Positions 28,698 to 37,615 of a stretch of 37,623 nucleotides of DNA are shown in pieces. The stretch comes from an uncultured Enterovibrio sp. (GTDB taxonomy: Bacteria; Pseudomonadota; Gammaproteobacteria; Enterobacterales; Vibrionaceae), in assembly GCA_947041315.1 (NCBI GenBank), contig CAMRDW010000009.1:1-37623 (forward strand), given 5' to 3'. The position numbers and the translations under genes were made by a program. Under the pieces are notes generated by a model. The model searched no databases, was not told the origin of the DNA, and saw nothing but the letters and a program-made list of their open reading frames with translations. The stretch's first letter is position 1. Each line of letters starts with the position of its first letter.

Positions 28698-28790
28698 CTC
28701 ACTTTGAGACACGTTTTGTATTTAAAGTGAGCTTACCTTAAAGCCACACAAAGACAACCAAAAAACACAAAATTAAACACGTTTTGATAC
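28698..28790. promoter_or_regulatory. Putative par operator/centromere sites
   Basis: ctcacttt...aaagtgag inverted repeat flanking acacgttttgtat; second acacgttttgatac; related acacaatttgatac near 28079. Confidence 0.5.
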
Positions 28791-28817
28791 CTATTTTAAG
28801 TTCTTGTTCGTGTTTAC

Positions 28818-29411
28818 TTATGCTACTTTCAAGGCATCAAGCCTCTCTTTCTCTAGCTGTTTTTGAATTGACGCTATCGCAATGCCTCTCGCATCAGAAA
28901 GCCAGCTGACAAGTGAAGTCAAAAACGGTATGTATCGAATAAATCGTTCGTGCTGTATAGGCGCAGCCTGAGAGAATATGGCGTATCGCGTAAAATCATT
29001 CCATTTGATATGACCGTCATGGCATGCTGGACATTTGCGAAGTTTTCCTTTTGAGAGCGCCTTTGATGCCCCTTTGCACTCACCGCAAATAACGCCACGC
29101 GGTTGCGTGATTTCTGCAATCGCCGTTACGGATAACGCACGTAAAACGGATCCATGCAGAGGACCTCGCCATTTTTGCATCATCACGCTCACTTCGCATA
29201 TCAACATAGTAAGAAGTTCACGATATGCCGATTGATCACGATTACATTCGAACATTAAGCAATTCCAGCCCGCTGGCGACTCACGCCAAGAAATCCCCAC
29301 CATCGCCAATTGCTCATCGACACTGAACAGCGGCGTACCTTGTGCATGCTCGCCATAACGCTGTCCCTTGCAGCCAAATTTTGCCAACAAGCTTTCGATT
29401 TTTTCAGACAT
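28818..29411 (-). CDS. Zinc-finger phage protein, possibly Q-type antiterminator-like
   Basis: CGECKGASKALSKGKLRKCPACHDG CxxC-CxxC motif. Confidence 0.4.
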   Translation of the reverse strand: MSEKIESLLAKFGCKGQRYGEHAQGTPLFSVDEQLAMVGISWRESPAGWNCLMFECNRDQSAYRELLTMLICEVSVMMQKWRGPLHGSVLRALSVTAIAEITQPRGVICGECKGASKALSKGKLRKCPACHDGHIKWNDFTRYAIFSQAAPIQHERFIRYIPFLTSLVSWLSDARGIAIASIQKQLEKERLDALKVA

Positions 29412-29581
29412 CCTAAATACCTCAAAATAATGCATATTCCATATCTCTATTGTATCTCTCACGCTTCACAGAACGAAGAAAAGCATGATTCCCGTCCCAT
29501 AAATCAAATGTAAAAAAAACCAGTGCGCGTATACAATGGTACGGGTTTCATGCTATTTCACTTTGTTGTAATGAGGTTTAT

Positions 29582-29722
29582 ATGCTAAAGAAAAAAAACA
29601 CATGGGGCGGGAGCCGAACCGGAGCGGGACGAAAAAAAGAAGAAGAAACAATGCGAATAAGAGTACCAGTGCGACTTCATGAAGCGATCCTTGAGTTACT
29701 AAAGAAAAATCCCTCTTGTTAA
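29582..29722 (+). CDS. Small basic protein with GSRTGAGRKK motif
   Basis: MLKKKNTWGGSRTGAGRKKEEETMRIRVPVRLHEAILELLKKNPSC, 46 aa, below ORF-track cutoff. Confidence 0.5.
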   Translation: MLKKKNTWGGSRTGAGRKKEEETMRIRVPVRLHEAILELLKKNPSC

Positions 29723-29858
29723 TTCAAGTAATGGCCACCTCAATTATCTGGCGGCCACCTTACTTCCTCTAAAGTTCTTTTTTATTAAGAACATGCAGTA
29801 AAAAAATATTTATATCGAAATGAATATTGATATGCCCGTGCTGATGCCGCATAAGTAT

Positions 29859-31217
29859 TCAGGTCATCAGGTAGATTGCTTTTATCGCATCAATTACGAT
29901 TTTAAGTCTTTGCTCTTTTTGTACTGTAGGATGTTGGATGGGATAGAAACTTCTAATCTGTGAATCCCAATACTTTTTCTGTTCATCTTCATGGCATACA
30001 AAATGTTGATTGTTGTGTTTGCACTCGGGTCCAAGTATGACTGTTATTATATCGAGGACAGATGGCTCAGTCTCTCCATCATTAAACACAGGTAAATTAT
30101 CGAGACCAAGAAAGTGACCTAGCTCTTTTGCATCCAGCTCTTCACGCAATGCTGCATTTGCTAAATTCGGCTTACAACTTACGAGCAATATTCCTACCAA
30201 GCTTAATAAGCTGACAATCAACCCATAACCATTTAATCTCGATTCTTTATCTGAAAGGGTTTGATAAATCTCAATGTGACGAGCGAGTGTTTCTACTTCT
30301 CGCAAAGAAAGATGATTTATTTTGATGACCTGTTTAACCAGATCAAAAAAATGAACTCGATTCAGGGGAAGATCCTTCAGCGTTTCACTTTTATTAAGCA
30401 ACTTTTTATAATGAAAAACAGAAGCCGAAACACTTTCACCCCCGCTCTCATTCTTCGTACTTGGCAGAGTGAAAGTGAATTTAAGAAATTTATCTAGATA
30501 GCGCTGGGCGTCAATCGTTCGACCATAGCAGTGATTAATTGATGCTTTGAGCTGATCGGTATTTGTGATTAAGACAAACTGTAGCCCTTCGATATCAAAG
30601 GTGTGCTTAACCGTTTCAAGCATCAAGACTGCAAAGTCAGGACGGCAACGATCAAGCTCATCCATAAACAAAATCATCGGCTTCTCATGAGCAATACTTT
30701 TTAATGCCCCCTGCAATGCCTGTAAGTTTTTTTCTGCTTTAGCATGATCTTTTAAAAGCGATTCAATAGATGCATCAATGGCTTTATCAGTCACTTGCTT
30801 AATCTCTTTTTCGAGATTTTCTGCTACTGAATCAACATCTTGACGTAAAAGATGAGAAACGAGGGCTTTTCCTCCAACTTTTAAACCGTACCGCAATGCT
30901 GGCATCGCTTTTTTAATCAGGGTTCTTTGTTTATTTTCAGGCAGAACGGCCAAAACGTTAGTGAGCACAGTAAGCAAAGGTTCATCAGCGTGATCAGCTT
31001 TGAATGCATCGATATAGATAAGATGGTGAGTATCTTCAATCTTCATTAGATTGATCATTTTTAGGCAAAATTCTGTCTTACCCAATCCCCATGAACCATC
31101 CACGACAAGCGGCGAAACGGATATGTCCGAGCGAAGAAGTTTAATTGCTTTTTCAGCGATGCTTTTTCGATTAAATTCATCACGTCCTTCAAACGTGATG
31201 TCAGTGTCCAGCGCCAT
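29859..31217 (-). CDS. KAP family P-loop NTPase
   Basis: DGSWGLGKTEFCLKMI Walker A; PMILFMDELDRCRPDFAVLMLETVKHTFDIEGLQFVLITN. Confidence 0.87.
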   Translation of the reverse strand: MALDTDITFEGRDEFNRKSIAEKAIKLLRSDISVSPLVVDGSWGLGKTEFCLKMINLMKIEDTHHLIYIDAFKADHADEPLLTVLTNVLAVLPENKQRTLIKKAMPALRYGLKVGGKALVSHLLRQDVDSVAENLEKEIKQVTDKAIDASIESLLKDHAKAEKNLQALQGALKSIAHEKPMILFMDELDRCRPDFAVLMLETVKHTFDIEGLQFVLITNTDQLKASINHCYGRTIDAQRYLDKFLKFTFTLPSTKNESGGESVSASVFHYKKLLNKSETLKDLPLNRVHFFDLVKQVIKINHLSLREVETLARHIEIYQTLSDKESRLNGYGLIVSLLSLVGILLVSCKPNLANAALREELDAKELGHFLGLDNLPVFNDGETEPSVLDIITVILGPECKHNNQHFVCHEDEQKKYWDSQIRSFYPIQHPTVQKEQRLKIVIDAIKAIYLMT

Positions 31218-31282
31218 TATTGCCCCATCGTATTATTTCCACATGTGAAAAACATGATATCATTTCTTAATATATCAATATG

Positions 31283-31855
31283 TTATTTAATTTTTTGTTT
31301 AAACTCATCCATCGCTTCACTCGCAACATAGCGCAACGTTCGGATGTTTAAATAACACGTTACTCCGTACTCTTTGACCGCCGCTAAAAATGCTATTTTA
31401 AAATCACTCCCAGCGAGCAAAGCACCATGTATCTCCTTATTTTCATCCATAACTCTCGCAAATTTATCTTTAAATTCATCCCGCTGCTCAAGGGTCAATT
31501 CCGTTAAATCTAAAACATCGTCCAGTACATCGATAACCTCCCGTTCATTGCAAGGTTGACTCCGTTCCACGATTGTTCTCTGTCGATAAATCCGCGCTGA
31601 TTCTAAGCGCCCAGCATCACTCAGTGAGATAGATAGGCTGAGATCCCGCTCTCGAACGGCATCCAGTAACCCGCGAGAACAGAGAAGATGAACACCTTTG
31701 CGAAAATTTGATGGATCCAATTCTTTTTGAATGGATTTCTCGATCATTTTTTTCACATGAGAAACGGGGGTTGGAGCATGGCGGCCGTTCAGTTCAAGCA
31801 GTGATAGCACGAAAAAAATATCTTTTTGGTTTTTTGATAATCTAACCTTCATCAT
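31283..31855 (-). CDS. Winged-helix-like regulatory protein upstream of the KAP gene
   Basis: 190 aa, same strand as KAP; N-terminal HTH-like region; two palindromes just upstream. Confidence 0.45.
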   Translation of the reverse strand: MMKVRLSKNQKDIFFVLSLLELNGRHAPTPVSHVKKMIEKSIQKELDPSNFRKGVHLLCSRGLLDAVRERDLSLSISLSDAGRLESARIYRQRTIVERSQPCNEREVIDVLDDVLDLTELTLEQRDEFKDKFARVMDENKEIHGALLAGSDFKIAFLAAVKEYGVTCYLNIRTLRYVASEAMDEFKQKIK

Positions 31856-31864
31856 TTACAGCTC

Positions 31865-31938
31865 TTAATCACCTCAAAGGTGAATAACGTAACAAATAAA
31901 AAATCAAGAAACCACTTAATCACCCCTGAGGTGAATAA
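31865..31938. promoter_or_regulatory. Paired palindromic operators upstream of the wHTH-KAP genes
   Basis: TTAATCACCTCAAAGGTGAATAA (31865-31887) and TTAATCACCCCTGAGGTGAATAA (31916-31938). Confidence 0.7.
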
Positions 31939-31995
31939 GTAAAATCATCATTAACGAAAAAATAGCCACAGCTCGCTATCAAGACCAACGGATGT

Positions 31996-32075
31996 GAATT
32001 TGATATAACAGCATATCAACGCCCCTACCACGCAAGCATGAGCCTGTGAGAGCGTAAATTCATGCCTGCGTGGGG
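31996..32075. repeat. Partial copy of the 171-bp repeat family
   Basis: gatttgatataac..catatcaa....ccacgcaagcatgagcctgtgagagcgtaaattcatgc shared with 32815-33330. Confidence 0.7.
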
Positions 32076-32107
32076 ATGGAACAGTAAGAACCGATCATCT
32101 GGTTGCA

Positions 32108-32435
32108 TTTCTAAGCCGCCTGCGTGGCGGTGAACATGCGCTAGATCATGCAGGTATACCGCGGAGATTTCTAAGCCGCCTGCGTGGCGGTGAACTTTGG
32201 TATATCAAAAACTGCGTGGAGAAAATGTTTCTAAGCCGCCTGCGTGGCGGTGAACTCTCGCTTGATACACTAGCGAAAAGCACAAGCTTTCTAAGCCGCC
32301 TGCGTGGCGGTGAACAGACATTATTTTATGGCAATATTTCTTTTGCTTTTCTAAGCCGCCTGCGTGGCGGTGAAGCCGTTTAGGTAAAAAACCAAGCGGT
32401 GAACAGTTTTCTAAGCCGCCTGCGTGGCGGTGAAC
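32108..32435 (-). CRISPR. Type I-F-like CRISPR array 3 (6 repeats, 5 spacers)
   Basis: Same 28-bp repeat as array 2 at 32108, 32168, 32228, 32288, 32348 (last base changed), 32408. Confidence 0.95.
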
Positions 32436-32580
32436 CGGAGATTTTGAAGAAAGAAGAGCGTGATAGCAAGGGATTGATGGCAAAAACCATGTTTTGACCT
32501 TATAAAAGCACAATGACCATAACTAATTGTTTAATAATGGTATTTTTTAGGCTCCAAAAAAGAAGGTCAAAATTAGGCTT
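32436..32580 (-). promoter_or_regulatory. CRISPR leader of array 3 (more diverged)
   Basis: attttgaaga, gtgatagcaagggat, accttataaaa, aattgtttaataa shared with the other leaders. Confidence 0.6.
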
Positions 32581-32814
32581 TCATTTACCTCTTTTATACA
32601 CATCAAATGAGTGCCGCTATGCAATTATGTTGAACAAAAAAACCTAGAGTACGATAAAGCTAAAAATCACACATATTAATTGATGAAATCATATTTTTCA
32701 TCAAGTTATAGTGCGGTAGATGTTTTCTTTCAACAAATGATCGATGGAAAGCGCATCACATTTTCAAATGTTGACCTCCCAGCCAGCCCCTCTTGCAGCG
32801 ATCAAATGTAAATT

Positions 32815-33330
32815 GGTATAACGCCATATCAAAGCTCTAACCACGCAAGCATGAGCCTGTGAGAGCGTAAATTCATGCAATGCGCACCACCTTGCTAAAC
32901 CGCTCTTGCTCTAAATGTAAAAAGAGCCGCCGCTCTTGTATGCCAAGCTGCACGCAGGCCTCTTACCGCTATCCTGGATAGATTTGATATAACGCCATAT
33001 CAAAGCTCTAACCACGCAAGCATGAGCCTGTGAGAGCGTAAATTCATGCAATGCGCACCACCTTGCTAAACCGCTCTTGCTCTAAATGTAAAAAGAGCCG
33101 CCGCTCTTGTATGCCAAGCTGCACGCAGGCCTCTTACCGCTATCCTGGATAGATTTGATATAACACCAAATCAAAGCCCTAACCACGTAAGCATGACGCT
33201 GTGAGAGCGTAAATTCCTGCAATGCGTACCCCCCTGCCAAGCCGCTCTTGCTCTAAATGTAAAAAGAGCCGCCGCTCTTGTATGCCAAGCTGCGCGCAGG
33301 CCTCTTTCAGCTCGATAACTGTTTGGTGTA
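32815..33330. repeat. Three tandem copies of a 171-bp repeat
   Basis: Equivalent points at 32821, 32992, 33163; first two nearly identical, third diverged. Confidence 0.92.
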
Positions 33331-33696
33331 GATGCAGGCTTAAAGCGTCGATTAAGAGTGTCAGCTCGCTTGCGAGCAAGAAAACTCGCTTCATTAGAAG
33401 ATCTTTTCTTTTTTAGTATCTTTTATTCCTCAGTATCTTTAAAAGCCTTAAAGAAAGAGGACGCTTTTTATACTCCCATTACTAGGTTCTAAATTAAAAA
33501 CGATATCCAAACGATATCCGCAACTTATTCACAGCTAGTCCAAAAAGCCTCACTTCTGACTAAATTCAAGACTGAAATTTGCACTCAAAGAAAATTAAGA
33601 TGGATCAAAAAAATCCAGTAGTTTAAAAAATGAACGCTGAAAATGCATAGACGTGAAAAGGTCTACGCAAAAGCGCATTAGATTCACTAATTGAGT

Positions 33697-34344
33697 TTAA
33701 GTGTGGGGGGTGTCGTGGAGGTTTGTTTTTGCTTCTTCTTGGGCTTGAGCGCGTCTTAGCGCGTCGCGCCTTAACTTGCGATCATCATTGAATTTTATGT
33801 AGCCTAGCCAGAGATTTGACAATTGTTTTTTAATTCGCGACGCTGTTGATTTTTTACGTGAAAATTCAATTGCATTTTTATCATCAACATCCATCAACGC
33901 ATTCAGATCACTAAAAAATAAGGGCGTGAACAATTTATTTGATGCAATTGATCTGATCTGAAGATCCTCATCATCAGAGTCAAAACTGAAAACCCAAGCA
34001 ATGATAGATTTAAAATATTGAGCATCAATCAGCTGAGCGATTGCACGAAACCAACATCCTTTGGTAATTTCATACCCGAGTATTTCAGCTGCGCGTTTAG
34101 TCCGAAGGTGAAAGTGCGTATAGCCATTCATTTCTTCGCGTTCGTGCTTCCCTATCTGATTATTTTCAGCGTCCATCAGAGATAACAGAACCGTTACAAC
34201 GTCGCGCAGTGTTTTACGTTGACGCAATTGCAATGGCTTTTTTGTTGAATGGACCGTATATAAACGACGCAACAACGAAGGACGATTCACAAATTTTGCG
34301 AACGCCTTTGCAGTTAAACGCGCATATACAGTGAGCTTTTTCAT
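33697..34344 (-). CDS. Hypothetical early protein, possible replication-associated protein
   Basis: 215 aa, TAATG-coupled to the cro-like gene. Confidence 0.4.
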   Translation of the reverse strand: MKKLTVYARLTAKAFAKFVNRPSLLRRLYTVHSTKKPLQLRQRKTLRDVVTVLLSLMDAENNQIGKHEREEMNGYTHFHLRTKRAAEILGYEITKGCWFRAIAQLIDAQYFKSIIAWVFSFDSDDEDLQIRSIASNKLFTPLFFSDLNALMDVDDKNAIEFSRKKSTASRIKKQLSNLWLGYIKFNDDRKLRRDALRRAQAQEEAKTNLHDTPHT

Positions 34345-34646
34345 TAAACTTCAACTTCAACCGGATATATATCGGGACGCAAAACTGATTTATTCACTTC
34401 ACCATTTGTTAGTTCATGCAAATGCAGCGTGATTTTAAAACCTGCCTTTTTTTGCCCTCGCATGATCATGCGAAGATAGCCAACGCTGGTTTTAGCTTTC
34501 AAAGCCAGATTTTTCTTCTTCTCAGCTGATAGGGTTTTCCAGTATGTCGAATACACAAGCGCACCTTTTTTGTCTACTTTCTCAAAGTGTACCAATTTAG
34601 TACCTCGGATAGCAACAAAAAAAGCACTCCTTAGATCATGTACCAT
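34344..34646 (-). CDS. Cro-like repressor (true start probably inside the ORF)
   Basis: YWKTLSAEKKKNLALKAKTSVGYLRMIMRGQKKAGFKITLHLHELTNGEVNKSVLRPDIYP; divergent from cI-like gene. Confidence 0.68.
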   Translation of the reverse strand: MVHDLRSAFFVAIRGTKLVHFEKVDKKGALVYSTYWKTLSAEKKKNLALKAKTSVGYLRMIMRGQKKAGFKITLHLHELTNGEVNKSVLRPDIYPVEVEV

Positions 34647-34654
34647 TTTAGTGC
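34589..34654. promoter_or_regulatory. Putative cI/cro operators
   Basis: gtaccaatttagtac (34589-34603) and gtaccattttagtgc (34640-34654) in the divergent region. Confidence 0.55.
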
Positions 34655-34673
34655 GATAATTTATGATGAAATT

Positions 34674-35327
34674 ATGAAAAAAATAGAAGATATCAGATTA
34701 GAAAATGCCAGGTTGCTGATTGATAAATGTGGTTCAATTACTTTCCTTTCGGATAAAATTGATCGTTCAACAACTCAGCTCAGCCGGCTAATGGGAAAAA
34801 ACCCAACAAAAATTATTGGACGTCGATTGTCGCGTCATATAGAGCACTCATTGCGGCTGGAAGATGGATGGATGGATCAAGATAGAAATGCAAGTGTTGT
34901 TTCAGAACAAAATAATAACACTCTTCAAAAAATTGTTATTCATGAATTAACCTATCCATTAATCACTAAAAATCAAGCCGTTAACTGGAGTGAAACTCAT
35001 ACAGATTTAAGCCATTTTAAGCATTTTTCTTGTCCTGTTCCTTGTGGAAAAAAAACATTTCTACTCGAAGTCGACGGGATCAGCATGGAGTCTCAATTTA
35101 AAGCCGGATATTTAATATGGGTAGATCCAGAGAGAGAAGCAATAAATAAAAGCTATGTTGTTGCCTTTCTAAAGAATAAAAACGAAGCTACATTCAAGCA
35201 GATTATCATTGAAGACGGGTTAAAAATGCTCAGAGCAATGAATCGGGACTGGCCGGAGCAATATATACAGATAGATGAGAATTGTGAAATTATAGGAACG
35301 GTTGTTTTTTGCGGGTGGTCTCTTTAG
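34674..35327 (+). CDS. CI-like repressor with S24/LexA-type peptidase domain
   Basis: LEVDGISMESQFKAGYLIWVD...KSYVVAFLKNKNEATFKQI; N-terminal HTH. Confidence 0.82.
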   Translation: MKKIEDIRLENARLLIDKCGSITFLSDKIDRSTTQLSRLMGKNPTKIIGRRLSRHIEHSLRLEDGWMDQDRNASVVSEQNNNTLQKIVIHELTYPLITKNQAVNWSETHTDLSHFKHFSCPVPCGKKTFLLEVDGISMESQFKAGYLIWVDPEREAINKSYVVAFLKNKNEATFKQIIIEDGLKMLRAMNRDWPEQYIQIDENCEIIGTVVFCGWSL

Positions 35328-35418
35328 AACGCCCGAACCGAAAACATTAAGCCTGGTTATTGTATCGATCAACATTGCCCGCTCTCTTTATGTAAAATGT
35401 TAGCTATAACAAAAAAAC

Positions 35419-35452
35419 AACGACGCTAATCAATACAATTAGCGTCGTTTTA
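35419..35452. terminator. Terminator after the cI-like gene
   Basis: aacgacgctaat caatac aattagcgtcgtttt. Confidence 0.75.
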
Positions 35453-35728
35453 GTCTAATAGATTTTAATGCATCTGTTACAACCAAAGTCCAGATTCCTC
35501 AAAAACCAACTGCTAATGTTCATATTTGAATCTTTTCATTTTTAGTTCAAAAGTGCTCTCCTCTCACAAAATTTATTGTCCATTTCAAATTTCATTTAGA
35601 GGTCTTTGGCACACAAAAAAAAGAGGCACTTTACAGGGACACTTTCATGATGTACCTTTCGGGTGCGTTTTAAGTTCGGAAACTCATTGGATTTGTTAAA
35701 GGTGTAGATAAAGGAAACATAAAAAAAA

Positions 35729-35881
35729 ATGAACAAACAAACTAGAATTCGACATCAATGTAAGATTCGCGCACAACGATTACGCGATAAGCGCAAAGCC
35801 TGTGGAATAACAATATTCCAGCTCTCTATGAATCAAGCTGAAAAAGACAAGCTCAACGAAATTTCACGGGATTACATATGA
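35729..35881 (+). CDS. Small basic protein upstream of the excisionase-like gene
   Basis: MNKQTRIRHQCKIRAQRLRDKRKACGITIFQLSMNQAEKDKLNEISRDYI; ATGA overlap with the next ORF. Confidence 0.55.
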   Translation: MNKQTRIRHQCKIRAQRLRDKRKACGITIFQLSMNQAEKDKLNEISRDYI

Positions 35882-36156
35882 ACGTCTCGTTTACGTACAC
35901 TCCTCCGAAATTTATAAATAGTGCTCAAGAAAAAGAACCGATTATTTTTGACCAAGAACTGTATCCCGAATCATCAAATAAAATAATTTCACACAAGGAA
36001 GTGTTGGCGTTTTTTTCTAAAAAACGAGGAACCATTATTTCATGGCGAAAAACGCGAGGATTTCCTGAGCCAATAAGCAAATCACCTATGCGCTGGATAA
36101 GAGCCGCTGTGATGGAATGGGTTGAATACCAAGGTGGATTCAAAAGAAACAATTAA
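35878..36156 (+). CDS. AlpA/excisionase-like DNA-binding protein
   Basis: ISHKEVLAFFSKKRGTIISWRKTRGFPEPISKSPMRWIRAAVMEWVE. Confidence 0.68.
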   Translation: MNVSFTYTPPKFINSAQEKEPIIFDQELYPESSNKIISHKEVLAFFSKKRGTIISWRKTRGFPEPISKSPMRWIRAAVMEWVEYQGGFKRNN

Positions 36157-36168
36157 TCACGATAAAAA

Positions 36169-36200
36169 GCGACATTTTTGTTTTTGTAATAAAATGTCGC
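36169..36200. terminator. Bidirectional terminator between xis-like and int genes
   Basis: gcgacatttt...aaaatgtcgc. Confidence 0.7.
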
Positions 36201-36208
36201 GCCCTCTC

Positions 36209-37387
36209 TTATTTTCCTTCTAGCGTCTTTTCAATCTGCAAAAACAATGCATCTCCGAAAGTCTCATACGCAATTTGTTGTTCCACAATCCAATCATGCT
36301 TGTTATATACACGCATGACACCTACAAGTTCATGTCCCAGCATACGCTCAGTCACATGCGGCATCGCACCTTGCTCGGAACAAATCGTAGAAATACTGCG
36401 CCTAAAATCATGGGTGCGCCAGTGCGGTAACGCCAATGTGTCACGTAATCGTCGTATATATCGATTAGCCGCCGAAATGGTGATAGGCCGATGAAGTGAA
36501 GCGCCTGGAAATAAATAATCATCATAAATATTCATCAAGCGTAAAAGCAGCGGTTTGATCTGCTTTGTTATCGGTCGTCGAATAACATTCCCCATCTTTG
36601 TGTTCTCAGCCGGTACAATCCAAATATCATTTTTCATATCAAAGTGGATTTTCTGAGCCAACCTGAGTTCAGAAAGACGATTTCCCCACAGTATAGTTAA
36701 AAGATGCAGATTTTTAGTTGACGTTCCAGCGCGACTTCTTTCGATGGCGATCCAAATCTCCGCCAGCTCATTTACAGATAAAACGCGCGTCCCTTCATCC
36801 GCTGATGTACCAACATCTCGTTGACGTATTTTTTCAATGTTCGTCCCGTCAATCAAGAATTTTGACTTGCAAAAATTCAGGCAAGCCCGTAACTTCGAAA
36901 ATGCAGCTTGTGCAGTTTTGGGAGATGTTTTCGCGATACCATCAAACCAGGACATCCATTCGCGTGCAGAGATCGTTTCAACATTCATATCATGAAAAGC
37001 TGGATAGTAGTAATTTTTAGAAAACGACGCGTATATGTCTTGTGTTCCTGGCTTTTGATACTTCACCTTCTCTTCTCGCCAAAAATCAATGCAGTTCGCT
37101 AACGTGATAAAATCAGTTTCGCCAGTTACGGCGATTTGAGGGTTTCGACCGGCGTCTTTCAATTCCATCATTCGTTGATGTATTTGTCGAGCTTGCTTTA
37201 AACTGACGCAGGGATATCGGCCAATTTTGTACCGTTTATTTTCACCGTTAAATCTGCATCGATATTGAAATGTAATTCGCCCTTTCGGAGAAATCTTTGC
37301 AATCAGGCCACCACCATCATTTAACTCAGATGCTCCCGAATATTCTTTATTGGATATTGCGTTCAATGTTCTATTTATCAGACTCAA
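36209..37387 (-). CDS. int: Tyrosine recombinase/integrase of the element
   Basis: 392 aa; LNDGGGLIAKISPKGRITFQYRCRFNGENKRYKIGRYPCVSLKQAR arm-binding; GNRLSELRLA, HDFRRSISTICSEQG, LGHELVGVMRVYNKHD. Confidence 0.93.
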   Translation of the reverse strand: MSLINRTLNAISNKEYSGASELNDGGGLIAKISPKGRITFQYRCRFNGENKRYKIGRYPCVSLKQARQIHQRMMELKDAGRNPQIAVTGETDFITLANCIDFWREEKVKYQKPGTQDIYASFSKNYYYPAFHDMNVETISAREWMSWFDGIAKTSPKTAQAAFSKLRACLNFCKSKFLIDGTNIEKIRQRDVGTSADEGTRVLSVNELAEIWIAIERSRAGTSTKNLHLLTILWGNRLSELRLAQKIHFDMKNDIWIVPAENTKMGNVIRRPITKQIKPLLLRLMNIYDDYLFPGASLHRPITISAANRYIRRLRDTLALPHWRTHDFRRSISTICSEQGAMPHVTERMLGHELVGVMRVYNKHDWIVEQQIAYETFGDALFLQIEKTLEGK

Positions 37388-37408
37388 AATTTACACTCAA
37401 AAAATTAG

Positions 37409-37450
37409 GACGCAACACACCTTACAAATAGACGCAGAATTAGACGCAAC
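37409..37450. promoter_or_regulatory. Putative integrase arm-type sites at the right end
   Basis: gacgca cores at 37409, 37431, 37443, matching those at 1535-1554. Confidence 0.5.
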
Positions 37451-37568
37451 TCAAAATGTAAAACATGCAACAACACTAAAAATTAACTTTCAAAAAAGAA
37501 CAATTATATCCATCAACCAACTGATACTAAAGGGCTAAGAAAAAAAGCCCGAACAAAAGATGACAAAT

Positions 37569-37615
37569 ATGAACAACACAGAACAAGCCACATTTTACTT
37601 TATAGATTATGAAAC
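37569..37615 (+). repeat. attR: 47-bp direct repeat with attL
   Basis: Identical to 1436-1482. Confidence 0.9.

Noticed and set aside
32205-32513. 102-aa ORF with VHRHAGGLE repeats
   Set aside because: Artefact of CRISPR array 3.
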